A stretch of 64,000 nucleotides of DNA from Lycium barbarum. Taxonomy: Eukaryota > Streptophyta > Magnoliopsida > Solanales > Solanaceae. Where the stretch lies: positions 14,582,336 through 14,646,335 of the forward strand of contig NC_083340.1 in assembly GCF_019175385.1 (NCBI RefSeq). The letters are read 5' to 3'. The notes under the pieces are model-generated. The model was given only the letters and a program-made list of their open reading frames with translations. It ran no database searches and was not told where the DNA came from. Position numbers and translations under genes: made by a program. Numbering within the stretch: the first letter of the stretch is position 1; every line of letters begins with the position of its first letter. Positions 47,053 through 58,584 of the stretch are shown here, piece after piece.

Positions 47053-47139
47053 TATTTATTATTGCCACTTACAAATATAAACGTGTTCGTAACTGAGAAA
47101 AATTAAATTAAGGATAGTTTTGAGCTGTGTAAGCAGCCA

Positions 47140-47255
47140 CTAATACTTACGTTAGGGTAGACAGTCTATATTACACTACTCAAGTTGCGGTCCCTTCCCG
47201 AACCCTACGTAAATGCGGGACCCTTGTGCTTTGGACTGCCCTTTATGATAGTTTT
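47140..47255 (+). mobile_element. Au-like SINE 3' remnant
   Basis: The run TTAGGGTAGACAGTCTATATT, then GGTCCCTTCCCGAACCCTAC, GTAAATGCGGGACC and CTTTGGACTGCCCTTT matches the general pattern of the Au SINE 3' half, recalled from memory. The tRNA-like head is not evident, so this is a truncated or degenerate copy. Confidence 0.55.
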
Positions 47256-47259
47256 ACAT

Positions 47260-47799
47260 AGTAATATTTATATACGCATTAGAAATATTCTCTACTATTT
47301 TATTTTCTTTCGACATAAAAGTTAACATCCATCGACTTGTAAATGATAATAACCAACTTTATAATGACCGTGTTTACACTCGGTCAAACAGGCTCTTAGT
47401 TAGGGACTCAATTCTCTATTTTGCTTCTTCATCCCATTGTTGTGCTCTTTATCTTTTTTCTTTAAATCAAAATTGGCCGGAAGCTATCCTATTCATTTGA
47501 GATATGTTATATGAAATGACATACTTATCATTTATTTTGCGAGATACAAGATAATATATGATCATATCCGCTTAATACTTATCATTAAAATGTTGTTTTT
47601 GATATATCCTTAGGAATATAAACATATACATAAGTGTTAATAATAGAAACCTACCACTTGTAATTGATAAGATTGAAATTAAAGAAGCACTTAATAGTTG
47701 TAGGCTTCTTTTTGGCTCGAAATCATCATCACAAGCAGTGTTTATTAAGAACTATAATTCTGGTTAATTAAGTAGTATACTACCAAAATAATAGTCTGT
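47260..47799. other. AT-rich intergenic DNA
   Basis: No gene recognised. The GTCAAACAGGCTCTTAG near 47,383-47,399 may be a MITE end without a partner. Confidence 0.4.
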
Positions 47800-48095
47800 C
47801 CAAACTTTTAAAATCTGCTTATTTAGGATTTTTTTTTTTTTGAAAACTGTTTTCAATCAAATACTTTTAAAATGTAGCAGTTTGTGTTTGACTAATCAAT
47901 TTTAGAAAATACTTTTGCTAATATTAAGCAGCAATTTAAACACCAAAACCGATTCTAGAGAAAGCTACTTTTTTCAGTTTATGAAAAATATTTTTTTTTC
48001 TACTACTCAAAACACTTACTTTATTTATAAAAGCTTGGTCAAATATCTTAACTCTTTAAAATAAATATTTTTTTTAATAAGAAAAGTATTTTTAG
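47800..48095. mobile_element. Diverged relative of the 29,453 MITE
   Basis: It shares the run of AAAATACTTTT, AAGCAG and AAAGCTTGGTCAAA motifs with 29,453-29,828 but is much eroded, and the terminal repeats are only partly recognisable (GTCCAAACTTTTAAAATCTG). Confidence 0.45.
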
Positions 48096-48259
48096 CTTCC
48101 TAATGGCTATAAGAAAGAGGAAACCGCAAAATTTAAGGTGACTATAATGGCTGCCGCCTGCTAATGATGAAATACATCATGTATAACTAATATTTCGTGC
48201 AATCCAAGGTATAAAGATAAAGGCTATCCTTAACAATTTAATGAGGAAAGGAATTACTT

Positions 48260-49700
48260 TTAAAAAAAATCACAGAGGGGCATATTTTCTTTGGGGAGTT
48301 TGAGAGAACGGGAGATATACAAACACATAGGGGAAGAAGAATAGATTAAGAAAAAACAGAGAGGAGAAAAAGGATAGAGATTTTGACGACGATGTACACA
48401 CACAATTGACAAAAACGGAGGATAAACACCATAGATAGATGAAAAAGATTCCCAAATACCAAAAACAGAGAGCAATATTGAGTTATGTATAGAGACAACA
48501 GTGAGAGGAGAGGATGGATATACAATAGAGAGAGACGAGGAAGTGGTGCGCCCAGATCCTTTCTTCCACCCCTGCTTCTATCAGGAAACACTTGTAACGT
48601 TCCATCAGACTACCACCGGTAAATCACCTCTAATCCACCCCTTGAAACCACCGAGAACCACCCCTGTTTCAGTTTAAAACCAGTGATTAAAACAGCCCCA
48701 ACACTCACCGTGAACACCCATAAACCACGAAAAATCAGCAGAAAATAAATGGGAAGTAGCTGAGGTCAAAAAGGGAGGTGGAGGGCTTGTTCAAGTTGTC
48801 AGTTCTCCGGTCGAGGTTCATTTGATATCTGTTCTGAGTTGTTTTGAGATTCAATCAATCAACGTTTGGATTTAATTTGAGGTCCAATTCTTTCCCTGTC
48901 TCTTTAACTTGCTTGATTTCATACGTGATTGTTGTTGAAGTGGTTGTTCTTTTGGTTTTTGCTTACTGGATAAACTTTATCCTCTTAACCATTTTGAGTT
49001 TAGTTTGTCCAAATAGATTAGATAACGTTTACTTGAGCAAAACAAGAAAGAGAAATTAATGGATCGTAAATATTGGAGTCGAATAATTGAACTGAAGGGA
49101 GTCAATTTGAAACAAATTTTCCTTTAACTAGTTTGTGAATATTATTGGGTTGCGGGTTAAAATATGAGAGGGGATTTGAGCTACAAATGATTTTGTTACT
49201 TTATTTTTTGTTTCATTTGGGTCGTGTTAGGCTCGTGAATGAAAATAGGCAATTTTAGGATAATTTCGGGATTGGTAGGCAAATATTAGGTTCATTTAAT
49301 TGCTTGCGTGTTCTTTATTCGCTTTCAATATTATGTATTTAGCCTGGAAATGCCCCGAAGTACAATGTAAACAAGGAGGTCGTTCGTGGACAAGACTCGG
49401 GATGTCGGGTGAAGCTTAGTTTATGATAGCTAGGATGGTATAGGTTTACATTTTTCGTATTTTCTTTTTATTCGGGTTGTAATAATTTGGACAATATTTT
49501 TGGACACACTTTCTGGGCGTGCGGTGTGTTTACCTAATCGAGTTCATTCCTAAGCCAATATGAGTCAACTAAAGCGACCGTGTTAAAATCACGGAACTTG
49601 AGGGATGGCTCACACCTTCCCCTCGGTCAACATAATTCCTTAATCGGAATCTTTGACAACAGGCTTTGACGAAGTGATAGGAGGAAGAAAGACATTGAGT
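48260..49700. other. Possible old LTR or leader of a gypsy element
   Basis: No coding frame with recognisable motifs. The part 49,370-49,680 has blocks such as CTAAAGCGACCGTG, TAAAATCACGGAACTTGAGG and CACACCTTCCCCTCGG, which resemble pieces of long Ogre-type LTRs (recalled, not tested). No paired ends or TSD were found. Confidence 0.3.
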
Positions 49701-50035
49701 TATGGTTTTGTTTTGTTTGAATTTGGTGTTGAGGCTTAGTGTAATTATCTTAGACGATATTTATAATAGTAAGGATTAATTCTAGTTAATAAGATGTTTG
49801 CCATTTGTTTGTAATACATTAACTTGAATGTTGTTGTAAAGACTTTATTTATCAATATGAAGATTTGAATTGTTTAATTCAAAGTTCCAGAATAGTTCCG
49901 GTAAAAATTAAAATAAACTAGTTTCAATGAACGTACGTTGTACGTTAATAATTGCATGCTAATGTTCAGTAGATTAATAACTACACGTATATATATAGGC
50001 AATCAATAAAATGCCTTGTAGATTCATGTTTTTAT

Positions 50036-50110
<75 letters not shown>

Positions 50111-51171
50111 CACATTGTTATTATTATTAACAACAACAACAATAATAATAGTAATAATAATAATAACCACATAGTTTTCGATTATTTAATGCTTCGCCGT
50201 AGGTGCTCCCCGCATTATCATTTTTTCTTTTCTTATTAATTTAGCACCACTATTCTATTTTAACATATTTGTGATGGTTATCTTAATTTACAATCTTTGT
50301 AACTTTATAGTATACCCATAGATTGGTCAATTCTTATTTGGAAAGCTGTATGTCGGGTTATGAATCGTGCAACCCTTTAGTAAAATTGATGCTACTATAC
50401 AACTTATTGTTGTTAACACTATCATGCTTCTTGGTCAAACATTTGCAAGCAGCGTTTATGCTTTGCCCATATTCTGCTCCCTAAGCAATAGCATATATTA
50501 TTGCTCTATTCGCTTCCTTAATAATAATCCTTTTTGAAAGAAGTGAGCATCAAACAAAACTCAATTAATTTAATTTCCTTGCAGTATAGGATTTCAACTA
50601 ATCAATATATACCTTTTCTAATAATAATGCTCTTTGCTACAAATAAGGACAATGTGCATTCCAAAAAAGAGAATGAAGCACAAAATTGTGTCAGCAAAAT
50701 CTGTTCAATTTTAAGTCTTTATAAAATTATTGAAGCTGGCTAAAAAACATTGGTAAGAAAATAGATAATGACCCTAAATAAATTGAGTCTGAAGTTACCC
50801 AATAATGAGTATTCATGCAAAACAAAAAGCAAAACGTGTATCACTTAAACGAGGTGATCAAAATAGGACGCTTCATGAAATTTTTACATATTTTTAGCCA
50901 TTTTCATTTTTAAAATCCACTATCCATGACATATTACGAATTTTTCACTTGTTTAAGTTCAAAATCAAACGACACTATCTTGAATTTTTCACACTAAAAA
51001 GCCACTTTTTAACAAATTTTCAAATATTGATTATCTGAAGAAGAAAAAAAAAAAAAGGAAGTGAAAAGTGGCTAGCACATAATTTTTTTTTTTAAAATTT
51101 TCACCAAAAACAAATACCAAAAATTGTAAAATTTAAGTGACAAAGTAAAAAACTAGTATTGAAAAAAAAAA
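49701..51171. other. Intergenic DNA upstream of the RNP gene
   Basis: AT-rich, with a CAA/TAA microsatellite at 50,038-50,166. No gene recognised. Confidence 0.45.
50038..50166. repeat. Compound (CAA)n(TAA)n microsatellite with internal inversion
   Basis: About ten CAA units run into about fourteen TAA units, then CCACATTG, then four TTA units, then a second CAA/TAA run. The TTA part is complementary to the flanking TAA runs, so a hairpin is possible. Confidence 0.9.
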
Positions 51172-51196
51172 AGGTGGGGGGTGTGGGGGGTGGGGT
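51172..51196 (+). other. G-rich element upstream of the RNP start codon
   Basis: GGTGGGGGGTGTGGGGGGTGGGG lies about 87 bp before the ATG, in the probable promoter or leader. It offers three tracts of at least four G plus a GG pair, so a two-layer or bulged quadruplex is possible. Confidence 0.5.
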
Positions 51197-51282
51197 TGTA
51201 AAGGCTGAAATGACCAGCATAACCTTGCAATATCTATTGAGACCTTCCTTGGCTGGAAACTGGTGTTTACATTACACAAACA

Positions 51283-54200
51283 ATGGCTGCAATTGAAGCA
51301 GTAGCATCCTCTATTTTCTCTTCTCCCCCAACTTCCTACAAATTCCCATTGCTTCCCAGTTCTTCAATTAGACTTCAAAATTCCACACATACCCCTACTC
51401 TTTCTCTCAAATCCATTCTATGTCCCCATCCTATTCCTTCAAGAAAACAAGAATGGTCCCAACTTCACTGCTCAACAGTTGAAGTCACTGAGGAAGTAAC
51501 AGTCCAAGAAGAAAAAACCCAAAAAAGTAATGAAAGAAGAAAGCTTTTTGTTCTAAACTTACCATGGTCTTTAACTGTTCCTGATATCAAGACCCTCTTT
51601 GCTGAATATGGAATTGTTGATGATGTTGAGGTACTCCCTCCTCCATTTCAATTTGTTTGTTTGGTTTTGACTTGATGCGTAATTCAAGAAAGTTCTACCT
51701 CCATCCCATATTACTATATTATTCTTATCTCTCCAATTAATTGCGCTCTAATTAATATTAGTTATTTTAAAAACAATTAATATTAAGGGCAAAATAGGAA
51801 AAAACTTAATTAGTTAGATTTTGATTTTGTAAATAGACAAGTATTTTGAGATGAATATTTATAGTAATGTTGACAACTACCATGGGATGGAGGGAGTAAA
51901 AAAGAGTTTTGAGTCTTGTTATTAAATTAAGGATATGTAAAATGTATCAAAATGTCTTTTAATTTTGTGGTCTTAAGTAGGTCGCGTAGAAAGTTGGAAT
52001 TAAAGATTTGTTAAAAAAGAAAAAAGTTTTCCTTTTGAAACGGACTAAAAAGGAAACTAAGACAAACAAATTGAAATAGAGTGAGTATTTTTCTTTTTTT
52101 TAGTATGTGTATGTTTATCTGGTTGTTGAACAGAAGGTGTTAACTTTTTTACCCTTTGGGGTTGTTGAATTAGTAGATTATAAAGACCAAAGATGGAAAG
52201 AGTAGAGGCTTTGCCTTTGTGACAATGTCTACTGGAGAAGAAGCTCAGGCTGCTATTGACAAATTGGATTCTTATGTAAGTTGTTTCTTGGATTCTGACA
52301 GTAATCCCTGTTATGAAATGTCGTTCCATAATGAAATAGTTGTTGTGTAGATTATTTACTTCTTCTGGAAAATAGTGTCATAAAATAATGAATGTTCGTT
52401 TGTAATTGATTAAAGCATTCTTTATATAACAGCAATACTCCGTTGAGATTATCTGTGGTAGAAGATATTGTTCAAATTGTCTCAAGATTAAAATTGAGGG
52501 TGAGAGAAAGAAAAAATGTCTAGCAAAGGACAACATAGAAAGATGGGGTACATAGTGTTAAAACATTAAGAAATGGTTTCTGGTAAACGTTAGGAAATAC
52601 TGAGTAGAGCATACACAATAATTCAGGGTTGATTGATGATATAAAAGTACTTCTTAGGACTTTTAAGTAATTATTAAGATTTATGCAATCTATTGCGTTT
52701 CTTTGTGCAATTTGTTTGGACTGTAGACTGGTGAATTTGTAACTGGGCAAATACTCTTGGATAGTTAAAGAATGTATTTTACCTAAAGAAAGCGAGGATT
52801 ATTATTTTCGGACATGATATTAAATTTCTTGCTAATGATTGTTAGAAGCATTAAAAATCTACTGTAGTACTTCAGTTGTGGACCTGAGAGAGGAAAAAAA
52901 AGAATGTTAGAACACGTTTTTCTTTGACCCGCCTTACCTTCTATCTTTTGGGTTTCCATAACTGAAATTGTTTCCTTGTTAGAAAATTTGGCACACAATT
53001 TTACTTTGGTGTTTCATGGAAATGCTCACTGAAGGATAAAAATCCCTCATGATGCACAAATGATCATTACTAATATCTAAAAAGAGAGCTCCATCATAAC
53101 ATCTTCCTAAATCATTATATAAGTTCTATACCAGCTAGATTTCTAGAATACAACCATTACACTCATATTCTGTCTCATCTCAAATTAAGGGGTGTTAGCA
53201 TAAGAACTGTTAGCATAAGAACTGTTTCAAATTGTGGAAGTATCCTTAGTGTGAATGAGTATCTTAAGGTATTACTCTTTTCATATGCAACCTCCTGCTT
53301 TCAAATTAGTTTTTTCTACGCTTCTTTGCGTTATTGTTTTCGTTTTACCCCTTTCCTGTTTGTTTCTTCACCCTTCTTTGTCCACATTTTGGTGGTACAG
53401 GAATTATCAGGAAGGATCATAAGGGTAGAATTTGCGAAGCGATTTAAGAAACCTCCAGGAGCTCCTCCTCCTACAACTCCTCCTCGAGGGGAAACACGAC
53501 ATAAACTTTATGTTTCTAATCTTGCATGGAAAGTGAGGTCTACCCAACTGAGAGAATTCTTCTCCACAAACCACAATCCAGTTTCAACTAGGGTTATTTT
53601 TGACAATGCTTCAGGAAGAGCTGCTGGGTATGGTTTCGTATCATTTGACACAAAAGAAGAAGCAGAGGCTGCACTATCTGCTTTAGATGGAAAGGTATTC
53701 ATAAACAAACTACTTTTTCGCCCAATATAATCCTTTGATCTTATTGATTGAGCATTCTCTATTCTATTACTCTGCTTTCAGTATTGTAAAAGAGTATCTT
53801 TTCAATTAGTCAAATTCTTGAAATAAGCTACATGATCTCATTTTTATGTTTCAAATATTAATTATTTGTCATGGAGCAGGGCATTAGCCCCAAGGCAGAT
53901 GTTAATATTGAAGCTATAGTCGAATACTTGCAAGAAATTTTGAAAAGAAAATGCCTTGGGTTGTATTGTTAGGATTCAAGGTATAAAGTGAGCACGGAGT
54001 ATCTTTGAGGTGCATGGGTTGAATAGCTTAATATTGGTTCTCTAAGTAATTTCAAGTAGCGTAGTTTCTTTATAGACATATCACCAAATTGTGTTCGTTA
54101 TGAATGCTTATATAATACTTGAGTTTTGTTTGGATTAGACGCAAACGTGGTATTACTATGAAACAACCCAAAGCTAAATGTTCATAATATAGATATAAAG

Positions 54201-55388
54201 CAATCTTAAAAAAAGAAAGAAAGAAAAAGCTGAATGCTTGAGCCTAAAGGTGGAAATTGGAAGCTGAACGCTTGAGCTTAAAGGTGGAAATCGGACTCCT
54301 CCAAATTAAATACTTGAGTTAAAAATATTGGATCCTGAACTAAATGTTAAATCTTACATTTTTTTAAATTCAACACACACACACACTCTTCTTTGAGTTA
54401 GAACTCAATTTTTGTTTAATCTGTGCTACATTTTTGTGATTATTTATATGCAAATTGTGATATCTAATTTTGTTATTCTGATGTATGAGTCCAAGTACTT
54501 TTTAAAGAGTGCTACTTTTGTTTAGATGTCTAATTTTTCTTAACCAATGATTATTAATGTGAAACTTGATGACCTATAAAACAAAAATTGTTACGATTCT
54601 CAAAAAAAAAAAAAAAAAAAAAAAAAAATTAAGGGGAATCTTGATGTTTCGTTGTGTTGAGGTGAAAGTGGATCCCAGTAATGCAACAATACAAGTAGCA
54701 AGGATGAAGAAACAGTTTCTTTTGGAGTTGTATTAACATAAATCATCTCTTGAGATATTTGGTGGAAATATTGTTTAGTCAACTATTAAAGATTCCCCCC
54801 CTCCCTTTTTTTTAAACGGCTTTAAATCTAGATTTTCCACTGATTTTATCTGATGGCTCCTCGGGAATTCCTTTCCATTAGATGTTTACATACTGGATCG
54901 TAAGAAAGAATTCATATTTGTGGGAAGTGTTAGTGCATATGTAGAGAGACTTGCGGAACATATATACTCACTCTGTTTCAATTTGTTTGTCTGGTTTTGA
55001 TTTGACACGGAATTTAAGAAAGTAAAGAAGATATTTGAATCTTGTGATCTTAAACTAAAGATTTGTTGATTATACCAAAATGTCCTTTATTCTTGTGGGT
55101 CTTAAAAATGTCATGGGGAAAGTTGGAATTAAGGAGTTGTCAAAAAAAGGATGAGGCATTCTTTTTGAAACGGACTAAAAATGAAATTAAGACAAACAAA
55201 TTGAAACGGAGGAAGTATAATTATTTGGGGAAAAATTCATGACGACTATGATGTATGTTTGACATCTCAATTTAAAAATGCAGGAACTGATGGGCCGGCC
55301 AATTCGCTTGAAATTCAGTGAAAGGGATGCTGATGGATCTGAAAATAAGGAAGAAACACCAACTCAGGAAAATCCCGAAGAGCCATAG
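51283..55388 (+). CDS. Chloroplast ribonucleoprotein with two RRMs (At2g35410-like)
   Basis: Four exons, 51,283-51,630, 52,177-52,275, 53,401-53,694 and 55,284-55,388, join in phase 0 with GT/AG borders to give 281 residues. Residues 1-60 are Ser/Pro-rich and basic, a probable transit peptide; 65-85 are acidic. RRM1 (about 88-160) has RNP2 LFVLNL and RNP1 RGFAFVTM; RRM2 (about 185-257) has RNP2 LYVSNL and RNP1 AGYGFVSF. The spacer is Pro-rich (PPGAPPPTTPPRG). This is the cpRNP layout, whose members bind and stabilise chloroplast RNAs. The two RRMs are cut at the same place (before ELSGR and ELMGR), as expected from domain duplication. Similarity to At2g35410 is recalled. No breaks. Introns 1 and 3 carry Stowaway MITEs; the first begins at the exon-1 donor. 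Confidence 0.94.
51634..52085. mobile_element. Stowaway MITE in RNP intron 1 (outer element)
   Basis: Ends CTCCCTCCTCCATTTCAATTTG and, on the other strand, CTCACTCTATTTCAATTTG, flanked by TA (51,632-51,633 and 52,086-52,087). It is the same family as the element at 54,967. A second MITE is nested at 51,698-51,896. The left TA overlaps the intron's GT donor (51,631-51,632). Confidence 0.88.
51698..51896. mobile_element. Stowaway-type MITE nested in the outer MITE
   Basis: A 199-bp element with ends CCTCCATCCCAT and, on the other strand, CTCCCTCCATCCCAT, flanked by TA (51,696-51,697 and 51,897-51,898). After it the outer MITE sequence resumes in line with its relative at 54,967. Confidence 0.88.
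54967..55215. mobile_element. Stowaway MITE in RNP intron 3
   Basis: A 249-bp element flanked by TA (54,965-54,966 and 55,216-55,217). Ends are CTCACTCTGTTTCAATTTG and, on the other strand, CTTCCTCCGTTTCAATTTG. Its interior (GATTTGACACGGAATT, ACCAAAATGTCCTTT) matches the outer MITE of intron 1. It ends only 68 bp before exon 4. Confidence 0.92.
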
Positions 55389-57146
55389 ATGGACTCCCTT
55401 AATTACACTTCTATGGATCATCGAGGTCCTGTTTAAACCAGACTATTCTTCTACTTATGCACATAGTTGATATGATTGTCACATGATAACCACATTTTTT
55501 GTAGACTCCAATCTTTTTTGTTTGGTCATACTTTGGTGACCTTTCATCCTGTTTCCTAGTTTATTGGTTTCTGAAATGTCTCTGATATGTATGTTATCAG
55601 TGGTTAATCTTCATGAAAAAAAGAAAAAGAAAAGATAGATATCATTAGTCAAGTTGCATTAGCAACATTATATGATTTTCACATACAAAATACACCCCTT
55701 ATTGATAGGATCTTCACCAAATATTTATATAAATCAATCATGTTACCAATGAGAGGTCCACCATCGAACCCGGAAAAAGTGAGTTAAAGAATTAAATTAA
55801 TCATCACATTTTCTGAAGCATGAATTTCAGTGGAAATCTGACTTTGCTTAGGGAATCAAAGAGATTCTTCAAAGGCATTGGTTGAGTTTGTTAAACTAGT
55901 ATCATCTCCTTCTTTTGCAAACTTCAATGGTGCTTGGAAAGAAAAAGCTAAAAGAAAAATGAGAAACGAAAGGAATACTAATTATTGATCCTCCTGCTGA
56001 GGAAGCTATTTGGGAGAATAAAAGGAAAAAGAAAAGCAATTATTGATACAACATCTTAAGTAGAGATTTAGATATACCTAAATGGATCTAACAAGGAAAA
56101 AAAGAGGAGTGTGAGAGGAAGATATTTCTTGGATATTACAATTTGGAAATGTTACATAATTGACCATATCCTTCACCCACATAATCCAGGAAAGATACCT
56201 CATGACTGATAAAGTTCAGTTCAATTACATTCTCTTCACTCCTTTAGTTTCTCATTTCACTCACTCCATTACATTTTCCCTGTCCATTCCTAGAATTTAG
56301 ATCAATATTTAGAGCCAGACACTGAAAACGCCAAAATAACATCAAACTTTTAAAAAGTAGCGTTTGTTGGACAAAATATTATCAAGAACCAAAATGAGAA
56401 TATATACTTCTTCTCTCAAGTGGCTATATAGCCAAGATTCCCATTCCCATGTCAAAGTCAGAAAGATAATGAAGAATACTTTTGGTTGATTTTATAAGTA
56501 TGGGCTACTCTAATGGTTCTTACTTTGGGTACTCAACAAGTTAATGAAATAATTAAAAGTAACAAATCTTACATAGTGGTTAGTATAACAAGGTTTCTTT
56601 ACTTTCTTGGTGGAAGTGATTGAGTAGATCTGCTTAAGGATGAAGATACTGGCAAGGTCAACTTTGTGAACTAGTTTACTTAATATAAAAATCACAGAAT
56701 CTCAGGCAATATATATTACTTTATAGTGTTTTGTGTTAATTCGAAGTGGCTTAAACCATAATTAAAGCACTGCTTACTTTGATGAGTTCCCTACAAACAT
56801 GACCATATTAGTAAATAAACCACTATCAACAACAAAGCAAGTTAAAGAAGGGATTGAGAAAAAAGAAGAACACAGGAAAAGAGAAACAAAACCAAATAAG
56901 GAGGAGGAAAAAAGGAAGAAAAGAAAACTAAAGGTAAATACCTATCACAAAGCATTCTTCCTCCCTGGCTTATTATTCTCTTTGCTTTCCACTTAACTAC
57001 TTTATCTGTGCCACCCTCTTTCACCTTCACCTCAAAGCAACACTCATATTTTCTCTCTGTTTCATTCTTCCATTGCTCTTCACTTCCTTCTCATTTCTCT
57101 AATTTGGTTTGATTAGTCTGTCAAGATTACTGTCCTTGAAAGTGTG
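55389..57146. other. RNP 3' UTR, intergenic DNA and ATL promoter/leader
   Basis: No further gene. The first few hundred bases are the probable RNP 3' UTR. The last 120 bp before 57,147 are CT-rich (CTTCACTTCCTTCTCATTTC), like a plant leader. Confidence 0.5.
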
Positions 57147-57182
57147 ATGGTAAGTTCCTTTTTCTCGTCTATTTTTTCTTGA
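57147..57182 (+). promoter_or_regulatory. Short upstream ORF before the ATL gene
   Basis: An 11-codon frame (MVSSFFSSIFS) ends 9 bp before the main ATG. It could lower translation of the main ORF. The start sits in ATGGTAAGT, which is also a good splice donor, so it might instead be the edge of a leader intron. Confidence 0.4.
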
Positions 57183-57191
57183 GTTTAATAA

Positions 57192-58202
57192 ATGGTACCT
57201 GTAAATAGTTCAATAACTTGGGCACCACATATGAGCACAAGGGATTGTTCTCAAGGATTCTGCAGTTTATACTGCCCACAATGGTGTTATATAATTTTCC
57301 CACCTCCACCTCCATTCGACTTCCCAGCTGATGATGATGATTCTGGTCCAAATTTATCTCCTCTAGTTATCGGCATCATGGGAATTCTTGTCAGTGCTTT
57401 CCTTCTAGTTAGCTACTATGTCATAATGTCGAAGTGTTGCGGCCACAGGATTGCTTTGAGAAGAAGGGATAATCATCTTAATGATTCGGAACTAGAAGAT
57501 AATGACCCTTCAAATCATGAGGCATGGCATGTGAACAATACAGGTTTAGACGAGTCTCTTATCAGGTCGATTAGGGTGTTTAAGTACAAGAAAGGAAGTG
57601 GATTAGCCGAGGGAACGGATTGTTCTGTTTGTTTGAGTGAATTTCAAGAAGATGAAAGCCTGAGACTTTTACCAAAATGCAGCCATGCTTTTCATGTTAT
57701 GTGCATCGATACGTGGCTTAAATCTCACTCCAATTGCCCTTTATGTCGCGCTAATATAGTGTTTGTAAATGCCTCACCACCTCCATTACCTCATCAAGTT
57801 ATTGAAGTTATCGAAGCTCCTCTGATGAACGAAAGAACCTCCGAAAACCAACCTGAAAACGATATAGAAATGGGGGTCAGAGAGGAAGATGAAGAAGAAG
57901 TTGCAGAAAGTAGAGTACCCCCCAAGAGGCTAATAACAGAAAATATGAATCTACAAATTAGAAGATCAGTATCGATGGACCAAGTATCACGAGGCGTTTT
58001 ATCTATAGCTGATATACTAAAGATTGATCACGACGAAGATATTGGAACATCAAAACAAGAAGTAGGGGAAGCAGAAGGAAGCACATTACCACATTGTGTC
58101 TCATGTCCTATGGGGATGAAGAGATCTTTTTCCAGTGGGAGATTCATGTTTCCTAAACGTGGAAGAGGACAAAACATGATCATCCCATTGAGAGATTCTT
58201 GA
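57192..58202 (+). CDS. RING-H2 E3 ubiquitin ligase of the ATL family
   Basis: A single-exon 336-residue protein, as is usual for ATLs. The N-terminus has a Cys-rich stretch (CSQGFCSLYCPQWC) and a Pro run, a feature of the ATL51/52/54 group. Residues about 56-79 form the membrane segment, the basic patch RIALRRR follows, and the GLD motif is at 118-120. The RING-H2 ligands are C144, C147, C163, H165, H168, C171, C182 and C185, with the canonical Pro before the third Cys pair region and the Trp in CIDTWL. The C-terminal half is acidic, with a DIEMGVREEDEEE stretch and a conserved RRSVSMD motif. It would anchor in a membrane and recruit an E2 for ubiquitination. No breaks; the substrate is unknown. 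Confidence 0.95.
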   Translation: MVPVNSSITWAPHMSTRDCSQGFCSLYCPQWCYIIFPPPPPFDFPADDDDSGPNLSPLVIGIMGILVSAFLLVSYYVIMSKCCGHRIALRRRDNHLNDSELEDNDPSNHEAWHVNNTGLDESLIRSIRVFKYKKGSGLAEGTDCSVCLSEFQEDESLRLLPKCSHAFHVMCIDTWLKSHSNCPLCRANIVFVNASPPPLPHQVIEVIEAPLMNERTSENQPENDIEMGVREEDEEEVAESRVPPKRLITENMNLQIRRSVSMDQVSRGVLSIADILKIDHDEDIGTSKQEVGEAEGSTLPHCVSCPMGMKRSFSSGRFMFPKRGRGQNMIIPLRDS

Positions 58203-58584
58203 AAAAATTATGCCAAGATTAGGAGGATTTTGTGCATTTATGCACTTAGGTAAAGAGTTCATATAAAGAAAGAGAGTTTGATTAGGTTTTTGCTTTAAGT
58301 ACTTGAGGTTTTGTCCGTGTTGTAAGCTCAATCTTCTAATTTTGTTCTTCCTTTTTCTTCTTGTCTTCACTACCTATATTTTTTCTTTGTTTGATGGAGT
58401 ATCATTTTGTGCTCACCAAGTTAAACCAAAAACAAGTTCAAATATTATGTATCACTTTACTATGATAAGATTTAACTGTTGGATTGGATTACGTAAATCC
58501 AAGTGATTCTCCCTCCTAAGCTAGTTCATATTTCTTCTACTTTACATTTGTTTCGTCATTTTACTGGGGAAAAAATATAAATTA
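58203..58584 (+). other. ATL 3' UTR and downstream DNA
   Basis: Non-coding and T-rich; no gene. It ends at the LINE target duplication. Confidence 0.5.

Noticed and set aside
48260..48591. Three overlapping minus-strand frames of 60-80 codons
   Set aside because: Low-complexity, hydrophobic readings of a purine-rich stretch with no conserved motif.
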